Part shown: positions 1-6,723 of the stretch, in pieces
Layout: each line of letters starts with the position of its first letter
How positions within the stretch are numbered: the first letter of the stretch is position 1
From: CAWDLX01 sp046728155
GTDB lineage: Bacteria; Actinomycetota; Actinomycetes; Mycobacteriales; Micromonosporaceae
NCBI GenBank assembly: GCA_046728155.1
Contig: JBKPDY010000059.1
Location: forward strand, 1 to 11,466
Direction of reading: 5' to 3'
DNA: 11,466 nucleotides
Position numbers and translations under genes: made by a program
Notes under the pieces: model-generated
Databases searched by the model: none
The model's input: only the letters and a program-made list of their open reading frames with translations
What the model was told of the DNA's origin: nothing

Positions 1-1
1 G

Positions 2-1135
2 GTTCCTGCCGGCAGCACGAAGTCCGTCACCCTGACCGTCCACATCGATGGGTCGTTGCCGGCATCGGTCAACTCCATCGTGAACGACCGCATCTCGGTG
101 ACGTCGGCCCAGAACGCCAGCACGTCCAGCAGTCCACACACCACCCCCATCGCTCCGGCACACGGGGTGGCGGTGAGCCCCGCCACCCAGACCGACGGCA
201 CCCGGGTCGGGCAGTCGCTGACCTACACGGTCCACCTGCGCAACATCAGTTTCAACGGCGACACGTACCAGGTGAGCGTCTCGGGTAATTCGTTCAGCAC
301 GTCGGTGCTCGACCCGACCTGCACGTCGCCGCTGTCCACCACACCGACCGTGGCGCCTGGCGCGAGCACGGACGTCTGCGTCCGGGTCGACGTGCCCGGC
401 GGAGCAACCGACGGGACGACGGATACGGCAACGATCACGGCCACCTCGTCGGCGGACGCGTCGGCGACCGGATCCGGCACTGTCAAGACGATCGCCGTCG
501 CGGTCGACACGCTGCTCGTCGACAACGACAACAACGCACCGGACGTGAGCGGGTACTACAAGACCGCGCTCACCGACAGCGGTACGCCGTTCAGCTACTG
601 GGATCTCGCCGTCACACGGAGCCTGCCCCAGAACTTCCTGAACGCGCACCGCAACGTCGTATGGTTCACCGGCACGTCGTACCCCGGTCCGCTGCTGCCC
701 TACGAACCCGTGCTCAAGGCATACCTGGATCGGGGCGGCCGGTTCTTCGTCTCCGGCTGGGACATCCTCGACCAGGCGGCGGGCACGACAGCGTTCATCC
801 ACGACTACATGCACATAGCCTGGGATGGCACCGAGGCGCAGAACGACAAGGCGACCAGCCATGTCAACGGAGTCGCCGGTAACCCGGTCAGCAACGGGAT
901 CGGGGCCGTGCCGCTCGACCTGAGCGTGCTCGGCGGGGCCCAGTTCAGCGACGAGCTGACCCTGCTCGCCCCCGCGGCACCGGCGTTCACCGACGACGCC
1001 GTACAGCCGGACGGCCTGTCGGTCGACACCGGCACCTACAAGGTCGTCTTCCTCGCCTTCCCGCTCGAGGAGTACGGGTCGGCGGCGCAGAAGGCCGATC
1101 TCATGTCCCGCGTCCTAGGGTTCTTCGGACCCTGA
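2..1135 (+). CDS. Secreted multidomain protein, C-terminal part (S8-peptidase-like exoprotein)
   Basis: The reading frame is open from the first base, so this is the C-terminal 377 residues of a longer protein whose start lies outside the window. Seen: a Thr/Ser/Ala/Val-rich beta-sandwich stretch (about residues 1-165) resembling bacterial Ig-like or DUF11-like extracellular repeats, with two cysteines (in PTCTSP and TDVC) that could form a disulphide. After it comes an alpha/beta domain (about 170-377) starting TLLVDNDNNAPDV and containing VVWFTG, YLDRGGRFFVSGWDIL and a final helix. This second part resembles the GATase-like/ThuA-like Rossmannoid domain found at the C-terminus of secreted subtilisin-type peptidases in actinobacteria and Chloroflexi. 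No catalytic triad is visible in this part, so the peptidase assignment is inference from architecture. It could equally be a non-enzymatic surface protein. The composition indicates an exported product. A strong hairpin follows the TGA stop. Confidence 0.6.
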   Translation, partial: VPAGSTKSVTLTVHIDGSLPASVNSIVNDRISVTSAQNASTSSSPHTTPIAPAHGVAVSPATQTDGTRVGQSLTYTVHLRNISFNGDTYQVSVSGNSFSTSVLDPTCTSPLSTTPTVAPGASTDVCVRVDVPGGATDGTTDTATITATSSADASATGSGTVKTIAVAVDTLLVDNDNNAPDVSGYYKTALTDSGTPFSYWDLAVTRSLPQNFLNAHRNVVWFTGTSYPGPLLPYEPVLKAYLDRGGRFFVSGWDILDQAAGTTAFIHDYMHIAWDGTEAQNDKATSHVNGVAGNPVSNGIGAVPLDLSVLGGAQFSDELTLLAPAAPAFTDDAVQPDGLSVDTGTYKVVFLAFPLEEYGSAAQKADLMSRVLGFFGP

Positions 1136-1147
1136 CGCATGTAGTCG

Positions 1148-1178
1148 GCTGCCCCGGACCCTCGTGGTCCGGGGCAGC
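1148..1178 (+). terminator. Strong intrinsic-type hairpin terminator
   Basis: A perfect 13-bp inverted repeat (arms 1148-1160 and 1166-1178, left arm GCTGCCCCGGACC) with a 5-nt loop CTCGT begins 12 bp after the stop of the exoprotein gene. No T-tract follows, which is common for actinobacterial terminators. It very probably ends transcription of the upstream gene. Confidence 0.85.
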
Positions 1179-1186
1179 TGTCTCCG

Positions 1187-1321
1187 GTGTTCGCTCCGTC
1201 CTGGACCCATCACGACGCCGTCCTGGTGCACGACGACCGCGACTTCGACGAGATCTGCGCGGTCGCCCCGGACCTGCGCACTCGTTGGATCGTCCCGCCC
1301 GGATCGCCGGGAGCGTCATGA
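1187..1321 (+). pseudogene. VapC (PIN-domain toxin) C-terminal remnant
   Basis: Between the terminator and the antitoxin relic, forward frame 2 encodes about 40 residues ending at TGA 1319-1321. The segment HHDAVLVHDDRDFDEI, followed by a block with LRTRWIVPPGS, matches what I know of the C-terminus of VapC-type PIN ribonucleases, where the D-x-D-F motif supplies a catalytic acidic residue. The N-terminal two thirds of a PIN domain, including the first aspartate, is absent: the frame is closed by a stop at 1142-1144, and the terminator stem of the upstream gene occupies that space. I call it a decayed fragment rather than a small gene. There is no antitoxin upstream on the same strand. Family recognition is from memory of the motif, so confidence is moderate. 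Confidence 0.5.
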
Positions 1322-1373
1322 CCTGCACGCGGTTGCTGTGGTGGTTTCCTCTGCGTCCTTGACGGCGGCGATG

Positions 1374-1643
1374 TCACAGCGCCGGGTCGAGCACGCTGTC
1401 GATGTCCGCCTTGAATTGCGCGGGATCGACGGCCGGCAGACGACGCCACCGCTCAAGGAGCTTGCTTGCCTGTAACGGACGACGCGGCAGCGGTCGACCC
1501 TCGGCGACCGCACGGCCGTCGCGAGTCGCGGTCATTGACTCTTCCCCCGCCGCCCGATCGAGGATCTGGCTGTATTGGCGTCCGCCCAGGTCTCCATCTC
1601 TATTCTGGACTATGTGCCCGCAGACGTTGTGACCCTGCGCCAT
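1374..1643 (-). pseudogene. Phd/YefM-type antitoxin, probably frameshifted
   Basis: On the reverse strand the C-terminal 65 or so residues read SQILDRAAGEES, then TRDGRAVAEGRPLPRRP, then SKLLERWRRLPAVDPAQF and a final VLDPAL. This is the typical body and tail of prevent-host-death antitoxins. An ATG at 1643 would give 89 aa, a usual length for the family, but the first 25 residues in this frame do not look like a Phd N-terminus. The +1 frame does: an ATG at 1597 gives METWADANTA, resembling the usual ME...REANT start, directly before the good SQILDRA segment. A 1-nt indel near 1571-1580 is therefore likely. No toxin follows on the same strand. The nearest PIN sequence is the remnant facing it 52 bp away. 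The relic overlaps the leader region of the DUF5996 gene. It could still be an active antitoxin with an atypical N-terminus. Confidence 0.55.
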
Positions 1644-1645
1644 AC

Positions 1646-1652
1646 GAGGAGA
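1646..1652 (+). promoter_or_regulatory. Ribosome binding site that fixes the DUF5996 start
   Basis: GAGGAGA contains a full AGGAG core ending 7 nt before TTG 1659. It favours this TTG over the upstream GTG 1629 and TTG 1575, neither of which has a comparable Shine-Dalgarno sequence. Confidence 0.7.
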
Positions 1653-1658
1653 CCTGCG

Positions 1659-2561
1659 TTGCAACTACCGGAGCTGCCGCTCGCGCAGTGGCAGCCGACG
1701 CGCGACACCTTGCAGCTATGGACCCAGATCGTCGGCAAGGTACGGCTCGCCAACGAGCCGATGGTCAACCACTGGTGGAACGCACCGCTGTACCTGACGG
1801 CGAGCGGTCTCACGACCTCCCTCGTGCCGCATGTGAACGGGTCGAGCTTCCAGATCGACCTCGACCTCACCGACCATCGGTTGCGGATCACCACGGTCGC
1901 CGGCGGAAAGCGGGAAGCAGCCCTTCAGTCGATGCCGATCGGTGAGTTCTACTCGGCGGTTATGCGAGCCCTGGACGAGCTTGGCGTCGGCACCGCGATC
2001 TGGGGTATGCCGGTGGAGATCGAAGGTGCAGTTCCGTTCACCGAGGACCGTGAACACGGCGTGTACGATCCCGACCACGCGCATCGTTTCTGGCTAGCCC
2101 TGGTAGCCATTGAGCGGGTGTTCAAGAGCTTTCGTGGCCGGTTCATCGGCAAGACCAGCCCCATACACCTGTTCTGGGGAGCACTGGATCTGGCGGTTAC
2201 CCGCTTCTCCGGGCGGTCTGCCCCACCACACCCGGGTCGCGCGCCGCACTGCGGCCCACACGTGATGCTCGAGGCGTACTCCCACGAGGTCAGCAGCGCG
2301 GGCTACTGGCCCGGCGGCGACGGCCAGGGCTTCTTCTACTCCTACGCCTACCCCGAGCCGGCCGGATTCCGCGACGAGCCGGTCCAGCCCGCCGGCACCT
2401 CGTACGACCACGACTTCGGTGAGTTCGTGCTGCCGTACGAGGTGGTTCAGACAGCCGACGATCCGGAGTGGCTGCTGCTGGACTTTCTCCAGACCACGTA
2501 CGAGGCCGCGGCCAACCGCGCCGCCTGGGATCGGACGAGCCTCGAGCGACACGGCTCCTAA
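1659..2561 (+). CDS. DUF5996 family protein
   Basis: A 300-residue cytoplasmic protein that I recognise as DUF5996, a family of unknown function common in actinobacteria and some proteobacteria. Landmarks: N-terminal LPELPLAQWQPTRDTLQLW and QIVGKVRLA; central GMPVEIEGAVPFTED and YDPDHAHRFW; SPIHLFWGALDLAVTRFSGR; then EAYSHEVSSAGYWPGG, and a C-terminal LLDFLQTTYEAAA helix. Length and block order are as expected for the family, and no break is seen. The conserved HLFWG and EAYSHE blocks are rich in His, Glu and Trp, which suggests a binding pocket, but no enzymatic activity is assigned. The TTG start is chosen because it has a strong SD at the right spacing and because the longer N-terminal extension (from 1575) is antisense to the antitoxin relic and unlike the family. 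It converges on the NUDIX gene with only 8 bp between the stops and no visible terminator. Confidence 0.88.
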   Translation: MQLPELPLAQWQPTRDTLQLWTQIVGKVRLANEPMVNHWWNAPLYLTASGLTTSLVPHVNGSSFQIDLDLTDHRLRITTVAGGKREAALQSMPIGEFYSAVMRALDELGVGTAIWGMPVEIEGAVPFTEDREHGVYDPDHAHRFWLALVAIERVFKSFRGRFIGKTSPIHLFWGALDLAVTRFSGRSAPPHPGRAPHCGPHVMLEAYSHEVSSAGYWPGGDGQGFFYSYAYPEPAGFRDEPVQPAGTSYDHDFGEFVLPYEVVQTADDPEWLLLDFLQTTYEAAANRAAWDRTSLERHGS

Positions 2562-2569
2562 CCGTCCGC

Positions 2570-3400
2570 TCAGCCGAACACGAGCCAGTCACCGCCGGCA
2601 TCCCGCTCGTGGTGCGGCATCGTCGGCTTGGTCAGGTCGAGGGCGGCGCCGGCGGCCAGCGCACTGTCCACATCGGAGAACCGGGCAAGCTCGCGTAGAT
2701 GATGCCGTGTCGGGGGCAGCATCCGCAGAGCGGCCGCCTCGGCCGGCGGCAGCCATGCCGAATGATCGGTCTCGCCGCCCACATCCCTGGTGACCTGGGC
2801 GAGCGGTAGGCGGGCGAGAAAGAAGTACGTGTCGAATCGGCGGGGTTCGAATATCGGGGTGAGCCACCGGCCGAACGGGGCCAGCAGGTCCGAGCGGAGG
2901 ACGAGGCCGCGGGCGGTAAGCAGCTCGGCCAGCGTCACGTCACGGCGCAGCAGCGCCTGCCGATCGGCCTCCCAGTCCGGGCCGGAGACGTCTCCGACCA
3001 CTGTGGACTCATCCGGGCCGGCGAGCAGGACCCCGCACTCCTCGAAGACTTCGCGGACCGCCGCGCAGACCACTGCCCGCGCCGGCGGCTCCGGCAGACC
3101 AAGACGCCTCGACCAGTCGTGCGGGGACGGTCCTGCCCAGGCCACGTCGCCGTCGCGCGGGTCGACCGATCCGCCCGGAAAGGCGTACATTCCCGCCGCG
3201 AATGCCATGGTGGAGACCCGCCGCAACAGGTACACCTCGAAGTGCGGTTCCGCCGCGCGGAGCAGAAGTACGGTGGCCGCCGTCTTCGGCACAGCCGGTG
3301 GGGCACCGGACTCCTGGAACCGCCGGACCGAATCGGCGAACCCCTTCGGCAGCGGAACGCGGCCGCGTGGCCGCTCGACCGCCGGCACGTGGTCACTCAA
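2570..3400 (-). CDS. NUDIX hydrolase, NUDT19-like (putative acyl-CoA/CoA diphosphatase)
   Basis: About 276 residues. The core of the NUDIX box is clear: REVFEECGV (residues about 116-124, fitting REUXEEXGU) supplies the metal-binding glutamates, and an upstream FPGGSVDP block (about 74-81) gives the usual GG. Between them lies an insertion of about 35 residues (WAGPSPHDW...), so the standard Gx5E spacing is expanded. This split NUDIX box is the hallmark of NUDT19/RP2-type CoA and acyl-CoA diphosphatases, which cleave CoA esters to 3',5'-ADP and acyl-phosphopantetheine. Substrate assignment rests on this and on the thiolase neighbour, so it is inference. The start is uncertain: TTG 3400 overlaps the thiolase stop by 8 bp, GTG 3388 lies 4 nt after it, and neither has a good SD. 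Upstream codons lie inside the thiolase. Expression is probably coupled to the thiolase. Confidence 0.85.
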   Translation of the reverse strand: MSDHVPAVERPRGRVPLPKGFADSVRRFQESGAPPAVPKTAATVLLLRAAEPHFEVYLLRRVSTMAFAAGMYAFPGGSVDPRDGDVAWAGPSPHDWSRRLGLPEPPARAVVCAAVREVFEECGVLLAGPDESTVVGDVSGPDWEADRQALLRRDVTLAELLTARGLVLRSDLLAPFGRWLTPIFEPRRFDTYFFLARLPLAQVTRDVGGETDHSAWLPPAEAAALRMLPPTRHHLRELARFSDVDSALAAGAALDLTKPTMPHHERDAGGDWLVFG

Positions 3401-4577
3401 CGTGGACCACCATCGCCGTACCCTGACCCACCCCGACGCAGGCGGCCGCGACGCCGTACCCGCCCCCACGACGGCGAAGCTCGCGGCACAGGTCGACGAT
3501 CACCCGCGGCGCCGAGGCCCCGAGCGGGTGCCCGATCGCGATCGCACCTCCGTGGGGGTTGACCCGGTCACGGTCGATCTCCGGGAAAGCGTCCAAACAG
3601 GACAGCACCATCGCGGCGAACGCCTCGTTGATCTCCCATACCGCGATGTCCGAAGTGGATAGTCCCGCCCGGGCGAGGAGCTTACGGATCGCCGGCACGG
3701 GAGCGACGGAGAAGCGGTGCGGCTCGACCGCGACGGTGGCGCTCGCCATAACCCGGCCGAGCAGCGGCGCTCCCAGATCGGCGGCAGCCCGAGACGAGCC
3801 AACCAGGAGCGCGATCGCGCCGTCGTTCACCGGCGACGAGTTGCCGGCCGTCGCCGTACCGTCCGGGGCGAACGCCGGTTTCAGCGCGGCGAGCTTTGCC
3901 AACGAGGTGTCGGGGCGGATGTTCTCGTCCCGCTTGACCACGCCGGCCGTACCCGTCACGGGGAGCACGACATCGTCGTGCAGCCCGTCGTCCCACGCTT
4001 GGTTGGCCAGGACGTGCGAGCGGAGCGCCCACTCGTCCTGCTGCTGACGGCCGATGCCGAGCTCCCGAGCGACGTTCTCGGCGCACACACCCAGCGGCTG
4101 GACCCAGTCCCCGGGGAACCGGGGGTTCGTCATACGCCAGCCGACCTGGGTATGCCAGAGCCTCGCCTCGGTCGGGAAAGGCACATCAGACTTTGGAAGC
4201 ACGAACGGGGCCCGGCTCATGCTCTCCACCCCACCCGCCACGATCAGCTCGGCATCGCCCGCCGCGACGGCCCGCGCCGCCTGCGTGACGGCCTCGCCGC
4301 CGGAGGCGCAGAGGCGGTTCACCGTGACGCCGGGCACGCTCGGTGGCAGCCCGGCCAACAAGGCCGCCATCCGGGCGACGTTGCGGTTGTCCTCGCCGGA
4401 CTGGTTGGTGTCGCCCAGGATCACGTCATCCAGCCGGTCGGCATCCGCCAGGCCGGGGTACCGGCGCAACAGCTCGGCGATAGGAAGAGCCGCCAGGTCA
4501 TCGGTCCTGATACCGGCCAGCCCGCCCCGGTGTCGTCCGAACGGGGTCCTGACCGCGTCGAGCAGATAGGCGTCCAC
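3393..4577 (-). CDS. Thiolase family protein (acetyl-CoA C-acyltransferase)
   Basis: 394 residues, the standard thiolase length. It catalyses CoA-dependent cleavage of 3-ketoacyl-CoA or the reverse Claisen condensation. All three catalytic elements are present at textbook positions: nucleophilic Cys90 in NRLCASGGEA, His350 in NPHGGAIAIGHPLGAS, and Cys380 in AAACVGVGQGT. The NEAFA motif is also present (EINEAFAAMV, about 315-324). This fits a type II (degradative or biosynthetic) thiolase related to PcaF/FadA/AtoB; chain length cannot be told from sequence. Small deviations are GASAPR where GASGAR is usual, and CASGGEA where CASGLQA or CGSGLEA is usual. The GTG start at 4577 gives VDAYLLDAVRTPFGR, the canonical N-terminus, while the longer frame runs into the divergent promoter region. 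It overlaps the downstream NUDIX gene, implying a two-gene unit. A -10 hexamer 6 nt upstream suggests a leaderless mRNA. Confidence 0.93.
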   Translation of the reverse strand: MDAYLLDAVRTPFGRHRGGLAGIRTDDLAALPIAELLRRYPGLADADRLDDVILGDTNQSGEDNRNVARMAALLAGLPPSVPGVTVNRLCASGGEAVTQAARAVAAGDAELIVAGGVESMSRAPFVLPKSDVPFPTEARLWHTQVGWRMTNPRFPGDWVQPLGVCAENVARELGIGRQQQDEWALRSHVLANQAWDDGLHDDVVLPVTGTAGVVKRDENIRPDTSLAKLAALKPAFAPDGTATAGNSSPVNDGAIALLVGSSRAAADLGAPLLGRVMASATVAVEPHRFSVAPVPAIRKLLARAGLSTSDIAVWEINEAFAAMVLSCLDAFPEIDRDRVNPHGGAIAIGHPLGASAPRVIVDLCRELRRRGGGYGVAAACVGVGQGTAMVVHVE

Positions 4578-4583
4578 GTCCCG

Positions 4584-4589
4584 ACGATA
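4584..4589 (-). promoter_or_regulatory. Candidate -10 for a leaderless thiolase transcript
   Basis: TATCGT (TANNNT) on the reverse strand ends 6 nt before the GTG start, with CGGGAC between. This is the spacing at which actinobacterial -10 elements place the first transcribed base on the start codon. No convincing -35 is seen and there is no SD ahead of the GTG, which also fits leaderless translation. Confidence 0.35.
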
Positions 4590-4663
4590 GGCCCCGTGGT
4601 CGACGACCCACCATGCCAGTGCATCGGACCGGCAGGTCGAGTACAGTCCGCGTCCAGTGCTGC

Positions 4664-4669
4664 GGGAGG
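4664..4669 (+). promoter_or_regulatory. Ribosome binding site of the Gfo/Idh/MocA gene
   Basis: GGGAGG lies 4 nt before ATG 4674 and fixes the start of a gene whose reading frame otherwise runs open for about 950 bp upstream, antisense to the thiolase. A possible -10 for the same gene is TACAGT at 4642-4647, without a recognisable -35. Confidence 0.65.
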
Positions 4670-4673
4670 TCGA

Positions 4674-5654
4674 ATGGCTCACTCCGATCCAATCCGATGG
4701 GGAATCCTCGCCACGGGCGGCATCGCCGACACGTTCGCCAGCGACCTGGCGCTGCTACCCGACGCGCAGCTGCTTGCGGTCGGCTCCAGGACGAGCGAGG
4801 CGGCGCACGCCTTCGCCGGTAAGCACGGCATCCCCCGGGCGTACGGGTCGTGGGAGGAGCTGGCCGAGGATCCTGATGTCGACGTGGTCTATGTCGCCAC
4901 GCCCCACTCGGCCCACCATGCCGCGTCGAAGCTGTGCCTCGCCGGCGGCCGGGCGGTGCTCTGCGAGAAACCGCTGACGCTGGACCTCGACACCGCCGAG
5001 GATCTGGTCACGGCCGCGAGCGCCGCCGGCCTGTTCCTGATGGAAGCCATGTGGATGCGGGCCAACCCGTCCATCCGCCGGATCGGCCAGCGGATCGCCG
5101 ACGGAGCCATCGGTGAGGTCGTACACGTCAAGGCCGACTTCGGCATCCGGGGACCATTCCCGCCGGAACATCGGCTGCGCGCGCGGGAGCTCGGCGGTGG
5201 AGCCTTGCTGGACCTCGGCGTCTACCCGGTGACGTTCGCTCATATCTTCCTGGGCACCCCGGCCACAATCGCGGCCACGGCGACACTCACGCCGGAGGGA
5301 ACCGACCAGAACACCGCGATCATGCTCGGCTACGACTCGGGGGCGTTGGCAACACTGCATTGTGGCTTCGTGGGCGAGACGGATCAGCGGGCGACCATCA
5401 CCGGGACCACGGGGCGGATCGAGGTACGCCGACCCTTCCTCCGTACCACCGGGTACACGCTTCTCAGTCCCGATGGTGTCGAGGAGGTCGAGCTGCCGCT
5501 ACGGGGGCGGGGATACGTCTACGAGGCCGAAGAGGTCATGCGGTGCCTACGGCAGGGGTTCACCGAAAGTCCGCTGATCCCGCACGCCGCCACCCTCGAC
5601 GTGATGCGCACTCTGGACACGGCACTTCGCCAGATCGGCGTCACCTACCGGTAG
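4674..5654 (+). CDS. Gfo/Idh/MocA family NAD(P)-dependent oxidoreductase
   Basis: 326 residues. The N-terminal Rossmann fold shows the nucleotide-binding loop WGILATGGIADTF (about 9-21), followed by VYVATPHSAHH and the family hallmark CEKPLTL (about 97-103), whose lysine is catalytic. The C-terminal alpha/beta substrate domain has the conserved GGGALLDLGVYPV (about 174-186), with the Asp and Tyr expected near the active site. The overall pattern (EAMWMRANP, then the GGGALLDLGVY block) is closest to dihydrodiol dehydrogenase/D-xylose 1-dehydrogenase-like members, which oxidise sugars or trans-dihydrodiols with NADP. The exact substrate cannot be read from sequence. The gene is divergent from the thiolase with 96 bp between start codons, and convergent with the PiT gene across a small hairpin. 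No functional partner is evident nearby. Confidence 0.92.
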   Translation: MAHSDPIRWGILATGGIADTFASDLALLPDAQLLAVGSRTSEAAHAFAGKHGIPRAYGSWEELAEDPDVDVVYVATPHSAHHAASKLCLAGGRAVLCEKPLTLDLDTAEDLVTAASAAGLFLMEAMWMRANPSIRRIGQRIADGAIGEVVHVKADFGIRGPFPPEHRLRARELGGGALLDLGVYPVTFAHIFLGTPATIAATATLTPEGTDQNTAIMLGYDSGALATLHCGFVGETDQRATITGTTGRIEVRRPFLRTTGYTLLSPDGVEEVELPLRGRGYVYEAEEVMRCLRQGFTESPLIPHAATLDVMRTLDTALRQIGVTYR

Positions 5655-5671
5655 CGGCCGTGGACGTATTG

Positions 5672-5687
5672 GGTTGCCAGAGCAACC
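5672..5687. terminator. Small hairpin between convergent genes
   Basis: GGTTGC-CAGA-GCAACC forms a perfect 6-bp stem with a tetraloop in the 63-bp gap between the oxidoreductase stop (5654) and the PiT stop (5718). Position and symmetry fit a weak bidirectional terminator. There is no T-tract on either side. Confidence 0.4.
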
Positions 5688-5717
5688 ACAGACGTTCATC
5701 GCCTCAGTCGGCAAGGC

Positions 5718-6719
5718 TCAGAAGAGGGGACGGATCACGACGTAGCAGACCATCGCGACCGCGGCCGACGCGGGCAGGGTGAGGACCCACGCCGTGAGGA
5801 TGTTCCCGGCCACACCCCACCGCACCGCGGAGAGCCGTTTCGTCGCCCCGACACCCATGATCGCCGACGTGATCGTATGCGTCGTGGAGATCGGAAGGCC
5901 GAAGCCGGCGGCGGTGTAGAGCACCGCCGAGGCGGTCGTCTCGGCGGCGAAGCCCTGCGGCGGGCCCAGATGGATGACCCGGCGGCCGAGCGTACGGATG
6001 ATCCGCCAACCGCCCGCATAGGTTCCGAGGGCGAGCACGGCCGCGCTCAGGAAGTAGACCCACACCGGGATGGGCGCCGTCGAGCCGAGGTAGCCGCCGA
6101 CAACGAGCGCCAGACCTACGACGCCGATGGTCTTCGCCGCGTCCTGGATGCCATGACCCACCGACATCGCGAACGCCGATACCGACTGCGCACGGCGGAA
6201 GCCCCGATTGAGCGTGCCCGGATGTCCCTTCCGGAAGATCCACAGTACGGAGACCATCACCAGGAAGCCGAGCGCGAAGCCGACGAACGGGGAGGCGACC
6301 ATCGGCGCGATCACCTTGGTGAAGATTCCCCGCCAGAAGATCTTCCCGCCCGGGGCGAAGACCGTCGCCCCCACCAAGCCACCGAAGAGAGCCTGCGACG
6401 ACGAGGACGGTATCCCGAAGTACCAGGTGACGAGGTTCCAGATGATGGCACCGGCGAGCCCGGCGAGGACAACGCTGAGGCTGGCCCCGCCCGGCGGCAG
6501 GCCGATGATGCCCTTGCCAACGGTCGCCGCCACGTTGCCGCCGAGAAAGGAGCCCACGAGGTTGCCGATCGCCGCCGTGACGAGGGCGACGCGGGGCGTG
6601 AGCGCGCGGGTCGACACCGAGGTCGCGATCGCGTTGGCGGCGTCGTGGAAACCGTTGGTGTAGTTGAACCCCATCGCGAATGTGATCACCACGATGGTGC
6701 CGATGAGGGTGGCACTCAC
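5718..6719 (-). CDS. pit: PiT family inorganic phosphate transporter
   Basis: 333 residues, an integral membrane protein of roughly nine to ten hydrophobic helices that co-transports phosphate (usually as metal phosphate) with protons. Both PiT signature repeats are present: GFNYTNGFHDAANAIATS (about 17-34) in the N-terminal half and SVGHGIQDAAKTIG (about 186-199) in the C-terminal half. Also seen are GIPSSSSQALFGGLVG (about 102-117) and LPISTTHTITSAIMGVG near the C-terminus. It is shorter than E. coli PitA because the central cytoplasmic loop is short, as in many actinobacterial and archaeal PiTs. The GTG start is 4 nt after the DUF47 stop, with AAGGAG (reverse strand, 6735-6730) inside the end of that gene, so the two are translationally coupled. 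The frame is open upstream to 6782, but that part is antisense-like and overlaps DUF47. Convergent with the oxidoreductase. Confidence 0.95.
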   Translation of the reverse strand: MSATLIGTIVVITFAMGFNYTNGFHDAANAIATSVSTRALTPRVALVTAAIGNLVGSFLGGNVAATVGKGIIGLPPGGASLSVVLAGLAGAIIWNLVTWYFGIPSSSSQALFGGLVGATVFAPGGKIFWRGIFTKVIAPMVASPFVGFALGFLVMVSVLWIFRKGHPGTLNRGFRRAQSVSAFAMSVGHGIQDAAKTIGVVGLALVVGGYLGSTAPIPVWVYFLSAAVLALGTYAGGWRIIRTLGRRVIHLGPPQGFAAETTASAVLYTAAGFGLPISTTHTITSAIMGVGATKRLSAVRWGVAGNILTAWVLTLPASAAVAMVCYVVIRPLF

Positions 6720-6723
6720 CGGC

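Noticed and set aside
1575..1658. TTG 1575 as the DUF5996 start, giving 28 more residues
   Set aside because: No SD, unlike the family N-terminus, and it overlaps the antitoxin relic; TTG 1659 has AGGAG at 7 nt.
1140..1660. A possible CRISPR or mobile-element scar in the gene-poor gap
   Set aside because: No regularly spaced repeats, no transposase fragment and no target-site duplication could be seen; only a terminator and two toxin-antitoxin relics are supported.
3717..4673. A long forward open frame upstream of, and in frame with, the Gfo/Idh/MocA gene, which would make a 645-residue fusion
   Set aside because: It is antisense to the well-supported thiolase, its translation is Arg/Gly/Pro-rich with no family motif, and a good SD with ATG 4674 marks the true start.
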